64,000 bases of DNA from Caenimonas soli (GTDB lineage Bacteria; Pseudomonadota; Gammaproteobacteria; Burkholderiales; Burkholderiaceae_C), in contig NZ_JABJVV010000001.1 in the NCBI RefSeq assembly GCF_013155545.1, forward strand, positions 434,001 through 498,000, in the 5' to 3' direction. The notes under the pieces are model-generated. The model was not told the DNA's origin. It saw only the letters and a program-made list of their open reading frames with translations, and did no database searches. Made by a program: the position numbers and the translations under genes. Below, piece after piece: positions 43,885 through 52,122 of the stretch (its first letter is position 1; each line of letters starts with the position of its first letter).

Positions 43885-44289
43885 ATGTCTACGCCTCCCG
43901 AAGCGCTACCCGAAGCCAATCCCCAGAAGCTGCGCACCGGCTTCAGCCGTATCTGGCATGCGACCGGCTATTCGCTGGCCGGGCTGCGGGCCGGCTGGAG
44001 TGAAACTGCATTCAGGCAGGAGGCCATCGTCGCGATGGTTTTGCTGCCGCTGGCCTTCTGGCTGGGGCGAAGCTGGGTGGAAACGGCCCTCCTGGCCGGC
44101 TCGGTGCTGCTGGTCATGATCGTCGAGCTGCTCAACACCTGCATCGAAACGGCCATCGACCGCATCGGGCCCGAATGGCACGACCTTTCGAAGCGCGCCA
44201 AGGACATGGGCAGCGCAGCGGTGCTGCTGAGCCTGTTACTGGCGGGTGGCATCTGGGTCGCTGCCGTCGCGCACCGGCTGGCTGCCTGA
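43885..44289 (+). CDS. dgkA: Diacylglycerol kinase DgkA
   Basis: A 134-residue inner-membrane kinase with three helices and the signature VELLNTCIETAIDRI followed by HDLSKRAKDMGSAAV. It recycles diacylglycerol to phosphatidate. The start at 43885 is used. The location is notable because the nearby Pho operon may generate diacylglycerol if its phosphoesterase is PlcP-like. Confidence 0.95.
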   Translation: MSTPPEALPEANPQKLRTGFSRIWHATGYSLAGLRAGWSETAFRQEAIVAMVLLPLAFWLGRSWVETALLAGSVLLVMIVELLNTCIETAIDRIGPEWHDLSKRAKDMGSAAVLLSLLLAGGIWVAAVAHRLAA

Positions 44290-44292
44290 GTA

Positions 44293-44907
44293 TTACAGGA
44301 TGAAGCCGCTGATGGCGACGTAGTGGCTCACCGTCCCGCCCAGCACGAAAAGGTGCCAGGTGCCATGAGCATGGCGAATGCCGCGAGGGTTGCGATAGAA
44401 GATGGTCCCCGCGGTGTAGAACATGGCCCCAGCCAGCAACCATGCAAGGCCGCCTGCGTCGATGCGCGTCGCCAGCGGAACAACCGCGAGCAACCCCAGC
44501 CAACCCATGCCCACGTACACGGCAACTGAGGGCGGCGCGCCCTGCCCCGCACGCAGTTCCCGCACGATACCGGCGATGGCGGCCAGCCACACGCCGCCGA
44601 GCAAACTCCAGCCCACCGCACCTTCCAGGGTGACGAGCGCCAGCGGCGTATAGGTGCCGGCAATCAACAGGTAGATGGCGCAGTGGTCGGCGCGCTGCCA
44701 GAACCGCTTGGCGACCCCCCGCGTGCTGTGGAACAGGGTGGACGCCCCGTACAGCGCCAGCATCGAGAGCGAGAACACCACGGCCGCTGCAGCCTTGGCG
44801 ATGTCGTGGCTGCCCAGCGTCTTGTCGAGCAGGAGCACTGTGCCCAGCACGGCCAACAGCAGGCCCAGCAAATGGCTGTAGCCGTTGAAACGCTCGCCGG
44901 CATACAT
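44293..44907 (-). CDS. Hemolysin III family (PAQR-type) membrane protein
   Basis: A 204-residue seven-helix membrane protein of the HlyIII/YqfA/TrhA family. The conserved residues are visible: GERFNGYSHLLG near the start, GASTLFHS with its metal-ligand His, FWQRADHCAIYLLIAGTYTP and the late HAHGTWHLFVLGG with two more His ligands. Relatives affect membrane energetics and lipid homeostasis. It converges with dgkA, with three bases between their ends. Confidence 0.92.
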   Translation of the reverse strand: MYAGERFNGYSHLLGLLLAVLGTVLLLDKTLGSHDIAKAAAAVVFSLSMLALYGASTLFHSTRGVAKRFWQRADHCAIYLLIAGTYTPLALVTLEGAVGWSLLGGVWLAAIAGIVRELRAGQGAPPSVAVYVGMGWLGLLAVVPLATRIDAGGLAWLLAGAMFYTAGTIFYRNPRGIRHAHGTWHLFVLGGTVSHYVAISGFIL

Positions 44908-44919
44908 CGGTAACGGGCC

Positions 44920-45381
44920 CTAGAGTGCGTCGGGGGACTGAACGGCGACCACCACCGTCTGCTGGTGGCCGTCGCGCTCGCGCGTGCGCAGCCACCACAC
45001 TGCACCCTTGCGTACCGGGCAGCTGTCGTGCTTCAAGCCGAGCAGGCGAGCGACGGCTTGGCCGAGTCCGGGCTGATGGCCGACGACCAAGGTGGGCTGA
45101 CGGGCGTCCGGCCATCCGGCCGCTTCCAGCAGCAGCGAACAGTCCTGATCGGGCGCCAGTTCTTCGCGCAGTTTGTACTTGCGGCCCAGCGGCAGGACGG
45201 TTTGCTCACAGCGCAAGGCGGGGCTGCACAGGATGCGCGTGCCTTCCGGAAGATGCCGGTCCAGCCAGGCCGCCACGCGGGCCGCCTGCTTCTCGCCGCG
45301 CGAACTCAGGGCGCGCTTCAGGTCATCGCCGCTCTCATCCTCGTCTAGGGCGTCCGCGTGACGCCACAGGATCAGATCCAT
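44920..45381 (-). CDS. sixA: SixA-like phosphohistidine phosphatase
   Basis: A 153-residue histidine phosphatase-superfamily protein with the catalytic RH dyad at residues 7-8 (LWRHADA), a second conserved His in LVVGHQPGLG and the compact SixA length. SixA removes phosphate from phosphohistidine proteins. Here it is two bases after ppk1, which is itself a His-phosphorylated enzyme. It is the last gene of the operon that starts with the OlsB-like gene. Confidence 0.9.
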   Translation of the reverse strand: MDLILWRHADALDEDESGDDLKRALSSRGEKQAARVAAWLDRHLPEGTRILCSPALRCEQTVLPLGRKYKLREELAPDQDCSLLLEAAGWPDARQPTLVVGHQPGLGQAVARLLGLKHDSCPVRKGAVWWLRTRERDGHQQTVVVAVQSPDAL

Positions 45382-45383
45382 GT

Positions 45384-47504
45384 TCACTCCTGTCCTTGAC
45401 CGTCGGGCGCGGCATAGCGCGCCATCAGGGCCGCCTGCGCTCCGTGGCCCTTGGGCTCGCCTGCGCCCTTGACGCGCTTGTAGTGCCCGTCGGGCATCAG
45501 GTCCCAGGCGTCGCGGTCGTCTTCCAGGTAGGCCACCAGGCATTCGTCCACGATCCGCTGGCGCAGACGGGCATCCGTTACGGGCCAGGCCAGTTCGACC
45601 CGCCGCAGCATGTTGCGGTTCATCCAGTCCGCGCTGGACAGGTAAAGCTGCTCCTCGCCGTCCAGCCGGAAGTAGAACACCCGTGAATGCTCCAGGAAGC
45701 GCCCGATCACCGACCGCACCTTGATGTTGTCCGTCACCCCGGGCAACCGGGCCGGCAGCATGCAGGCCCCGCGGACAAGGAGGTCGATCTTGACGCCCCG
45801 CTGACCGGCGCGAACCAGCGCCTGCATCAAGGGCCTGTCGGTCAGCGCGTTCATTTTCACGACGATGCGGGCCTCGCGCTTCTGCGCGGCCGCTTCACCC
45901 AGCGCATCGATGCGATCGATCAACTTGCGGTGCAGATGGAACGGTGCCAGCCAGAGGTGGTGCAATCGCGGCAGCCTGCTGTGGCTCGCCAGATGGAAAA
46001 AGACGTTCTCGATGTCCGCCGTCATCGTCGGGTCGGCGGTGAGCAGGCTCAAGTCGGTGTAGAGCTTGGCCGTGCGCGGGTTGTAGTTGCCGGTGGACAG
46101 GTGGGCATAGCGGGTGAGTTGCTTGCCTTCGCGGCGCGTCACCAGCAGCATCTTGGCGTGGGTCTTCAGACCCACCACGCCGTACACCACCTGGGCCCCT
46201 ATCGCTTCCAGGCTTTCTGCCCAGTTGATATTGGCCTCCTCGTCGAAGCGGGCCTTGAGCTCGACCACGGCGGATACTTCCTTGCCGCGCCGCACCGCTT
46301 CGCGCAGCAGATCCATCAGCTCCGACTCGGCGCCGGTGCGGTAGATGGTCTGCTTGATCGCCAGCACCTTGGGGTCTTGCACCGCCTCACGCAAGAACCC
46401 CAGCACCCCTCCTTCGAAGCTCTCGAAGGGCTGGTGGATCAGGATATCCCTGCGCTTCATCTGGTCGAAGAAGGAACGCCCCGGCGCCAGTTGCGCCGGG
46501 AAGGACGGCTTGTACGGAGGGAACAGCAAACGCGGCGGATCCACGAGATCGATCAGCTGCACCAGGCGAACCAGGTTCACCGGGCCGTGTACGCGGTAGA
46601 GCGCCTGCTCGGGCAGCCGGAACTGCTGCAGCAGGAAGCTCGCCAGGTAGTCCGAGCAGCCGGCCGCAACTTCCAGCCGCACGGCCTGGCCGTAGTGCCG
46701 GTGTTGCAGGCCCAGGCGCAGCGCCGTGCGCAGGTCACGCACGTCGTCTTCGTCCACGGCCAGGTCGGAGTGACGCGTGACGCGGAACTGCGAGAACTGC
46801 CCCACCTCGCGCCCGGGGAAAAGATGCTCGAGGTGGGCGCGGATCACGCTGGACAGCGAAACGAACAGCGCCTTCTTGCTCGCGACCTTCGACGGCATGC
46901 GGATCAGCCGCGGCAGCACGCGCGGCACCTTGACGATGGCAATCTCGTTCTCGCGGCCGAAGGCGTCCTTGCCGCCCAGGCGAACGATGAAGTTCAGCGA
47001 TTTATTTGCGACCTGCGGGAACGGATGGGCAGGATCCAGCCCCACGGGAATGAGCAGCGGCCGGACCTCGCGCTCGAAGTACTCGTGCACCCATTGCTTC
47101 TGCGCCGCGTTGCGGTCGCCGTGCGAGACGACTTCTATGCCTTCACGGGCGAAGGCAGGCATCAGCTCGTCGTTGTAAAGCGCGTACTGCGCGTCCACCA
47201 ACTTGTGCGCGGCCGCCGCCAACGCCTCGAACGATTGGATCGTGTATTCGCCCTTGTGGTCGCCGTTCTGCAGCGCCGTGAGGTGCGGGTTCGCGCGCAC
47301 CTCGAAGAACTCATCCAGATTGGAGGAAACGATACACAGGTAGCGCAAGCGCTCCAGCAGCGGCACGTCGGCGCGGTGCGCCCAGTCGAGCACCCGTTCG
47401 TTGAAAGCCAGGATGCTGTGGTCCCGATCCAGGAACGGAACGTCCGGGGCCGCCAAGGCAGCCTCGGCAACGCCGTTGGAGAACGGAATGACAACTGCGT
47501 TCAT
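45384..47504 (-). CDS. ppk1: Polyphosphate kinase 1
   Basis: A 706-residue enzyme that makes polyphosphate from ATP. The phospho-acceptor His449 lies in KTHAK and the second catalytic His606 in RFLEHSRV, as in E. coli PPK1. The N-terminal region (SILAFNERVLDWA, SNLDEFFEVRA) is typical. The start at 47504 overlaps the glycosyltransferase stop as ATGA. The open frame extends further upstream, but that part is shadow. Being fourth in a Pho-box operon, it should be induced in phosphate starvation. Confidence 0.96.
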   Translation of the reverse strand: MNAVVIPFSNGVAEAALAAPDVPFLDRDHSILAFNERVLDWAHRADVPLLERLRYLCIVSSNLDEFFEVRANPHLTALQNGDHKGEYTIQSFEALAAAAHKLVDAQYALYNDELMPAFAREGIEVVSHGDRNAAQKQWVHEYFEREVRPLLIPVGLDPAHPFPQVANKSLNFIVRLGGKDAFGRENEIAIVKVPRVLPRLIRMPSKVASKKALFVSLSSVIRAHLEHLFPGREVGQFSQFRVTRHSDLAVDEDDVRDLRTALRLGLQHRHYGQAVRLEVAAGCSDYLASFLLQQFRLPEQALYRVHGPVNLVRLVQLIDLVDPPRLLFPPYKPSFPAQLAPGRSFFDQMKRRDILIHQPFESFEGGVLGFLREAVQDPKVLAIKQTIYRTGAESELMDLLREAVRRGKEVSAVVELKARFDEEANINWAESLEAIGAQVVYGVVGLKTHAKMLLVTRREGKQLTRYAHLSTGNYNPRTAKLYTDLSLLTADPTMTADIENVFFHLASHSRLPRLHHLWLAPFHLHRKLIDRIDALGEAAAQKREARIVVKMNALTDRPLMQALVRAGQRGVKIDLLVRGACMLPARLPGVTDNIKVRSVIGRFLEHSRVFYFRLDGEEQLYLSSADWMNRNMLRRVELAWPVTDARLRQRIVDECLVAYLEDDRDAWDLMPDGHYKRVKGAGEPKGHGAQAALMARYAAPDGQGQE

Positions 47505-48592
47505 GAAGTCGATGAGGCAGAGGATACCGCCGCAGCTTGCGTCGCGTCCAGGAGCGAATGCTGGCGCGCGGGAACCAGGAAGCTGGTGAACAGCGCGGTG
47601 GCATGCGGCCAGCTGAAATCGAGCGCGCGCGCCCTGGCTTCGTGCCGGGACACGGAGATCGCGGAAAAGCAAGCCTGCTGCAGGTCCTCGTGCATGGCGC
47701 CACCGAGGCTGCGGCCTTGCGCATCGCGCCGGCCCAGCACCTCCAGCGGTCCGTCCACCGGATAGGCTGCCACAGGTGTTCCGGTGGCCATGGCTTCCAC
47801 CATGACCAGGCCGAAGGTGTCGGCATGGCTGGGGAATACGAAGAGGTCGGCCGCTGCGTAGACCTTGGCCAATTCGGTGCGCGGCAACAGGCCGAGCCAG
47901 CGTACCTGGGGATGGCGCCGCTTGAGCTGCGCCTCGACCGGGCCGACGCCGCAGACCACCTTGCTTCCGGGGAAGTCCATGTTCAGGAAGGCCTCGATGT
48001 TCTTCTCGTACGAGACCCGCCCGACAAAGAGCGCGATCGGCCGCGCCAGCGATTCCATCCCCGCGCACGCCTGTGGCTGAGGCTGGAACTCGAACAGGCT
48101 GGTATCCACCCCGTGGGTCCAGGCCCGAAGATTGCGAAATCCCCGGGCTTCCAGCATCCGCAGCACGCTGTGGGTGGGGACCATGACCCCCGAAGAGGGC
48201 CGGTGGAAATGCCTGAACAGTGCATAGCCCCAGGACACCGGCACCTTCACCGCCGCATTGACGATCTCCGGGAACTTGGTGTGAAAGGCCGTGGTGAAAG
48301 CCAGCTTGCGCTTGAGGCAGTAGGCACGCCCGGCCCAGCCGAGCGGGCCTTCGGTGGCCAGATGGATGGCGTCCGGCTCGAACGCATCGAGCTTCTCGGT
48401 CAGCAGCCGCTTGGGCGAAATCGCGAGGTCGATTCCCGCATAGCCGGGGCAAGGCCGCGTCGGGAATTGCCCGGGCTCGATCACCCGCACGCTGTGCCCG
48501 GCCAGCGTCAATTCCTTGACCAGTTCCACCAGCGTCGTGACGACGCCATTGACCTGGGGTTGCCAGGCGTCCGTCACCAATGCGATCTTCAT
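47501..48592 (-). CDS. GT4-family glycosyltransferase (possible glycolipid synthase)
   Basis: A 363-residue GT-B fold glycosyltransferase. The N-terminal half begins MKIALVTDAWQPQVNGVVTT with the Gly-rich donor-domain loop, and the C-terminal half has the nucleotide-sugar motif FGLVMVEAMATGTPVAAYPVDG with the two Glu-type conserved positions of GT4 enzymes. It is coupled by ATGA to both the phosphoesterase upstream and ppk1 downstream. In phosphate-starved bacteria a glycosyltransferase beside PlcP (Agt) makes glycolipids from diacylglycerol; this protein could do the same, which is inference from context. Confidence 0.85.
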   Translation of the reverse strand: MKIALVTDAWQPQVNGVVTTLVELVKELTLAGHSVRVIEPGQFPTRPCPGYAGIDLAISPKRLLTEKLDAFEPDAIHLATEGPLGWAGRAYCLKRKLAFTTAFHTKFPEIVNAAVKVPVSWGYALFRHFHRPSSGVMVPTHSVLRMLEARGFRNLRAWTHGVDTSLFEFQPQPQACAGMESLARPIALFVGRVSYEKNIEAFLNMDFPGSKVVCGVGPVEAQLKRRHPQVRWLGLLPRTELAKVYAAADLFVFPSHADTFGLVMVEAMATGTPVAAYPVDGPLEVLGRRDAQGRSLGGAMHEDLQQACFSAISVSRHEARARALDFSWPHATALFTSFLVPARQHSLLDATQAAAVSSASSTS

Positions 48593-49482
48593 GTGTGCTC
48601 CTGCATGGCTGGCATGCTGTGACCCAGGCCGCCGGTCTCATGGGATGGCGTCCAATGCACCAGCTGCAAGCTGCCGTCGTAGTGCTCCACCAGCGCAGTG
48701 CGGCTTTCCACCCAGTCGCCGTCGTTGCAGTACAGGATGCCGTCGATGTCGCGCATCTCGGCGCGGTGGATATGGCCGCACACTACGCCTTGATAGCCGC
48801 GGCGCCGTGCTTCGCGGGCCACCGCTACCTCGAACTGCGAAACGTAGTTGAGAGCCTTCTTGACCTTCTGCTTCAGGTACGCCGAGAGCGACCAATACGG
48901 CAGGCCCAGGCGCCCACGCAAGCGGTTGAGGTGCCGATTGAGCTTGAGCGTGAACTCGTACAGGTTGTCGCCCAGATAGGCCAGCCACTTCGCGCATTGC
49001 ACGACAGCGTCGAAATAATCGCCGTGGATGACCCAGAGCTGCCTGCCGTCGGCGGTCACGTGCACCGCCTCTTCCAGCACCTCGATGCCGCCGAACTGGT
49101 GGTTCACGAACTGGCGCGCGAATTCGTCGTGGTTGCCCGGCACGTAGATCACGCGGCAGCCCTTGCGCGCGCCGCGCAGGAGCTTTTGCACCACGTCGTT
49201 GTGCGCCTGCGGCCAATACCAGCGACGGCGCAGCTGCCAGCCGTCGACGATATCGCCGACCAGGTACAGGTAGTCGCTGGGATGGGACTTGAGGAAGTCG
49301 AGCAGCGCGGTGGCCTGGCATCCAGGCGTGCCCAGATGCAGGTCGGAGATGAAGATGGCACGGTAGCGGCGGGGTAATACGTCCTCTTCGAGATCGCTCG
49401 ACGCCGGCCCAGCCACTCCGGAAAGAAAGGGTCCCAGGGCGTCGAAGGTGGTGCGCATCTCAGAGAATCCCATTCGTGCCAC
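48589..49482 (-). CDS. Metallophosphoesterase, LpxH-like or PlcP-like
   Basis: A 297-residue calcineurin-type phosphoesterase with all metal-site motifs: DLHLGTPG, GDIVDGWQ, PGNHDEFARQF, a histidine in VIHGDYFD and GHIHRAEM. Annotation programs usually call such proteins UDP-2,3-diacylglucosamine diphosphatase (LpxH). PlcP, a phospholipase C-type enzyme of the same family, is induced by PhoB in rhizobia and marine bacteria. Its operon with an OlsB-like acyltransferase, a glycosyltransferase and a Pho box favours PlcP. The start is GTG at 49482 with GAGG upstream; ATG at 49473 is an alternative. Confidence 0.85.
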   Translation of the reverse strand: MARMGFSEMRTTFDALGPFLSGVAGPASSDLEEDVLPRRYRAIFISDLHLGTPGCQATALLDFLKSHPSDYLYLVGDIVDGWQLRRRWYWPQAHNDVVQKLLRGARKGCRVIYVPGNHDEFARQFVNHQFGGIEVLEEAVHVTADGRQLWVIHGDYFDAVVQCAKWLAYLGDNLYEFTLKLNRHLNRLRGRLGLPYWSLSAYLKQKVKKALNYVSQFEVAVAREARRRGYQGVVCGHIHRAEMRDIDGILYCNDGDWVESRTALVEHYDGSLQLVHWTPSHETGGLGHSMPAMQEHT

Positions 49483-49488
49483 CCGGCC

Positions 49489-50310
49489 TCATGCGCCAAG
49501 GAAGTGCTTGCGATACCGGGGCGGCAGGTCCTGGATTCGCATCAGCATCGGCAGGTCCGCGCTGTTGAAGTCTGGGTCCCAGGCCGGGGGGCCGAGGACC
49601 TTCGCGCCCAGGCGCAGGTAGCCTTTGATCAATGCCGGCGGCTCCACTTCGAGCGTGCCGTCGAGCTCTTCGACCGGCAGCGGCAGGCGCGGGCGCACCT
49701 GGTATTCGATGGGCGCCAGGTGTGTCTGCTTCACCTGGTTCCAGATGCTGGCTGCCGCATGGCCGCTGGCGATGCCGTTGTGCAGCATCGGGATGCTCGC
49801 GCAGCCGATCATGGTGTCGAGCTGGTTGCGGGTCATGAACTCGGCCAGCGCGCCCCACAAGGCGAGGATGACGCCGCCATGGCGGTGCGCCGGGTGCACG
49901 CAGCTGCGGCCCAGTTCGACCATGCGCTCGCGCAGGCTGCGCAGGCGGGTCAGGTCGAACTCGGTGTCGCTATAGGTGCTGCCGACCCGCAGGGCCTGGG
50001 CCGGGGTCAGTACGCGGTAAGTGCCGATCACCTCCTGGCTCGCCTCGTCGCGGACCAGCAGGTGCTCGCAGTAGTCGTCGAACAAGTCGATGTCGTGGCC
50101 GGGCAGCCAGGTGTCGAGCCGGGCCCCCATTTCCCCGGCGAAGACCTGGTGCCTCAGGCGCTGCGCTTGACGGACTTCGTCCTGATGCTGGGCCCACGAA
50201 ACCAAAATGCCGCGCCCCGGCGCAGCGACGACTTGATCAGGTCGGTGAAGTGACCCCCGTGGCAAAGACACCGGCGACAGCGGCATCGTGGGGTTGGGCA
50301 GTTCGTTCAT
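49489..50310 (-). CDS. OlsB-like GNAT family N-acyltransferase
   Basis: A 273-residue protein of the OlsB-type acyltransferase family (PF13444). The core motif RQAQRLRHQVFAGEMGARL and the acceptor region DDYCEHLLV, ELGRSCVHPAHRHGGVILALWG are present. OlsB transfers a 3-hydroxyacyl chain from ACP to ornithine, the first step to phosphate-free ornithine lipids; OlsA is not next to it. It is the first gene of the operon and has four PhoB half-sites 48 bases upstream. An alternative is a different small-amine acyltransferase of this family. Confidence 0.8.
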   Translation of the reverse strand: MNELPNPTMPLSPVSLPRGSLHRPDQVVAAPGRGILVSWAQHQDEVRQAQRLRHQVFAGEMGARLDTWLPGHDIDLFDDYCEHLLVRDEASQEVIGTYRVLTPAQALRVGSTYSDTEFDLTRLRSLRERMVELGRSCVHPAHRHGGVILALWGALAEFMTRNQLDTMIGCASIPMLHNGIASGHAAASIWNQVKQTHLAPIEYQVRPRLPLPVEELDGTLEVEPPALIKGYLRLGAKVLGPPAWDPDFNSADLPMLMRIQDLPPRYRKHFLGA

Positions 50311-50357
50311 GTCTGGCTCCTCAGGTCAGTCGATGGGAGTCAGTGTGGAGGGCCGCG

Positions 50358-50397
50358 GTGACGCGTTTGTGGCAGTTTCAAGGCAGTTTGGTGACAC
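50358..50397 (-). promoter_or_regulatory. Double Pho box upstream of the OlsB-like operon
   Basis: Four half-sites repeat at exact 11-base intervals on the minus strand: GTGTCAC (50391-50397), CTGCCTT (50380-50386), CTGCCAC (50369-50375) and GCGTCAC (50358-50364), separated by AT-rich CAAA, GAAA and AAAC. The array ends 47 bases before the start codon, the same spacing as at the MliC-like and pstS genes. Confidence 0.75.
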
Positions 50398-50468
50398 GGC
50401 CGCGGGCGCGCGGCTGCAGTCCGAGCCTTGGAGCTACAAAACTGATAGCAGTGGTGGTTCTTGATTCG

Positions 50469-50494
50469 ATTCAATAATTCAACTATCATTGAAT
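50469..50494. promoter_or_regulatory. ArsR operator candidate
   Basis: A perfect seven-base inverted repeat ATTCAAT (50469-50475) / ATTGAAT (50488-50494) is separated by 12 bases and abuts the arsR start codon at 50496. AT-rich repeats of this shape are the usual ArsR binding sites. Confidence 0.7.
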
Positions 50495-50495
50495 T

Positions 50496-50837
50496 ATGAA
50501 ATCGACAACCGAGCTCATCGACGAAGGCGCAGCAGTCAAGGCACTGGCCGCCCTGGCGCAGGCCCAGCGGTTGCGTGCCTTTCGCGCCCTGGTGATTGCC
50601 GGGCCGCAAGGCCTGACGCCGGGCGCGATGGCGGAGCAACTCGGCATAGCGCCCAGCGCGCTGTCGTTCCACTTGAAAGAACTGTCGAACGCGGGCTTGG
50701 CTGGCAGCGAGCCGCGCGGGCGCAACCTCATTTATCGCGCCAGCTTCGTCCACATGAATGCCCTGCTGGCTTATCTCACCGAGCATTGCTGCGGGGGCGG
50801 GGCCTGCGAGGTCAAAGCTCCTTGCACCAACTGCTGA
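50496..50837 (+). CDS. arsR: ArsR family arsenical resistance repressor
   Basis: A 113-residue winged-helix repressor (helix-turn-helix region AEQLGIAPSALSFHLKELSNAGL). The As(III)-sensing cysteines are not in the DNA-binding helix but at the C-terminus: Cys98, Cys99, Cys104, Cys110 and Cys113 in HCCGGGACEVKAPCTNC. This resembles the C-terminal sensor of Acidithiobacillus ferrooxidans ArsR. It opens a four-gene operon and is probably autoregulated through the upstream repeat. Confidence 0.92.
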   Translation: MKSTTELIDEGAAVKALAALAQAQRLRAFRALVIAGPQGLTPGAMAEQLGIAPSALSFHLKELSNAGLAGSEPRGRNLIYRASFVHMNALLAYLTEHCCGGGACEVKAPCTNC

Positions 50838-50849
50838 CGGAGCGCTTCC

Positions 50850-52118
50850 ATGAACATGGCCGACTCGCTGAACCTGGGATGTCTGTGCAGCACCCTGCAG
50901 CCGCAACTGCTGCAAGGCCTGGCCGGGACACTGGAGGCCAGCCACCCGCACCTGTTCTCGGCCTCACCGGTGTTTATGTCGTCGCGCGATTTGCAGGCGA
51001 TGGAACGCAGCGTATCCGCCTTGCACCGCGTCAGTGAACTAGCCGGCTACCAAGCCCTGGCGCTGGACCGGGCGCCGGCCATCGCTTCGCATGCGTTCGG
51101 GCCGCAAGGCGTTTTCATGGGCTACGACTTCCACCTTGGCGAAGACGGGCCGCGCCTCATCGAAATCAATACCAACGCGGGCGGCGCCCTGTTGCATGCA
51201 GCTGCCGCCCGGGCCCATCGCGCGTGCTGCGAACCACTGGACCCCATGTTCGGCGGTGCCACCGATCTGGGCCAACTGGATCAGGTGTTCCTCGACATGT
51301 TCCGTGCCGAGTGGCGTGCCCAGCGGGGCGACGCCGTTCTGCGCACGGTCGTCATTACCGATGACGCGCCCGGCCTGCAATACCTGGCGCCCGAGTTCGA
51401 AATGGCTCGCCAGCTGTTTCTCGCCCATGGCATCCACGCCCTCATCGCCGACCCCCTGGAACTTCAGTGGCGCAATGGCGCCCTCTGGCACCCCACCCTG
51501 CCGCCCGGCACGCCCGTGGATCTTGTCTATAACCGGCTCACCGACTTCGATCTGTCGCAACCCGGCCACGCCCTGCTGCGCCTGGCCTATACCGCCGGCG
51601 CCACGGTCGTCACGCCCCATCCGCGCGCTCACGCCCTGCATGCAGACAAACGCAACCTCGTAGCGCTCAGCGACGACGCGCTGATGGCGTCCTGCGGCGC
51701 CTCGATTGAAGATAGGGAGCTGCTGCGCCAAGTGGTCCCGCACACCCAGCCCGTGACAGCCGAAAACGCCGACGCCTTGTGGGCACAACGCCGGCAGCTT
51801 TTCTTCAAGCCTGACGGCGGTTACGGCTCCAAAGCGGCGTATCGCGGCGAGAAGCTGACGCGCCGGGTCTGGGGCGAGATCACCGCAGGCGGCTTCGTGG
51901 CCCAGGCCCTCGTCGCGCCGAGCGAGCGGATGGTGCGGGTCGGCAGCGAGGCGGCACGGCTGAAGCTCGACGTGCGGGCCTACGCCTATCGTGGCCGCAT
52001 CCAGCTGCTGGCCGCACGCACCTACTCGGGCCAGACGACCAATTTCCGCACCGCCGGTGGAGGTTTCGCGCCGGTGGTAGTACTGCCCTCATCCACCGAC
52101 CAGATCATTTACTGCTGA
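50850..52118 (+). CDS. ATP-grasp-like protein of unknown function in an ars operon
   Basis: A 422-residue protein with features of the ATP-grasp superfamily: an acidic/Asn motif LIEINTNAGGALL (residues 103-115), HADKRNL (264-270) and the Gly-rich loop FFKPDGGYGSKAAYRG (319-333) including Lys320 and Lys328, then LKLDVRAYAY (371-380). ATP-grasp enzymes form C-N or C-S bonds through acyl-phosphate intermediates, as in glutathione synthase. Cys11 and Cys13 (GCLCS), a CC pair at 126-127 and the terminal Cys422 could bind trivalent arsenic. GGAG is spaced eight bases before the ATG at 50850. The operon context implies an arsenic-linked role, but no reaction is known to me. Confidence 0.8.
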   Translation: MNMADSLNLGCLCSTLQPQLLQGLAGTLEASHPHLFSASPVFMSSRDLQAMERSVSALHRVSELAGYQALALDRAPAIASHAFGPQGVFMGYDFHLGEDGPRLIEINTNAGGALLHAAAARAHRACCEPLDPMFGGATDLGQLDQVFLDMFRAEWRAQRGDAVLRTVVITDDAPGLQYLAPEFEMARQLFLAHGIHALIADPLELQWRNGALWHPTLPPGTPVDLVYNRLTDFDLSQPGHALLRLAYTAGATVVTPHPRAHALHADKRNLVALSDDALMASCGASIEDRELLRQVVPHTQPVTAENADALWAQRRQLFFKPDGGYGSKAAYRGEKLTRRVWGEITAGGFVAQALVAPSERMVRVGSEAARLKLDVRAYAYRGRIQLLAARTYSGQTTNFRTAGGGFAPVVVLPSSTDQIIYC

Positions 52119-52122
52119 AACC

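Noticed and set aside
45384..48641. A 1085-codon minus-strand frame suggesting a fusion upstream of ppk1
   Set aside because: The part before 47504 is a shadow of the glycosyltransferase gene; PPK1 begins normally at 47504 with an ATGA overlap.
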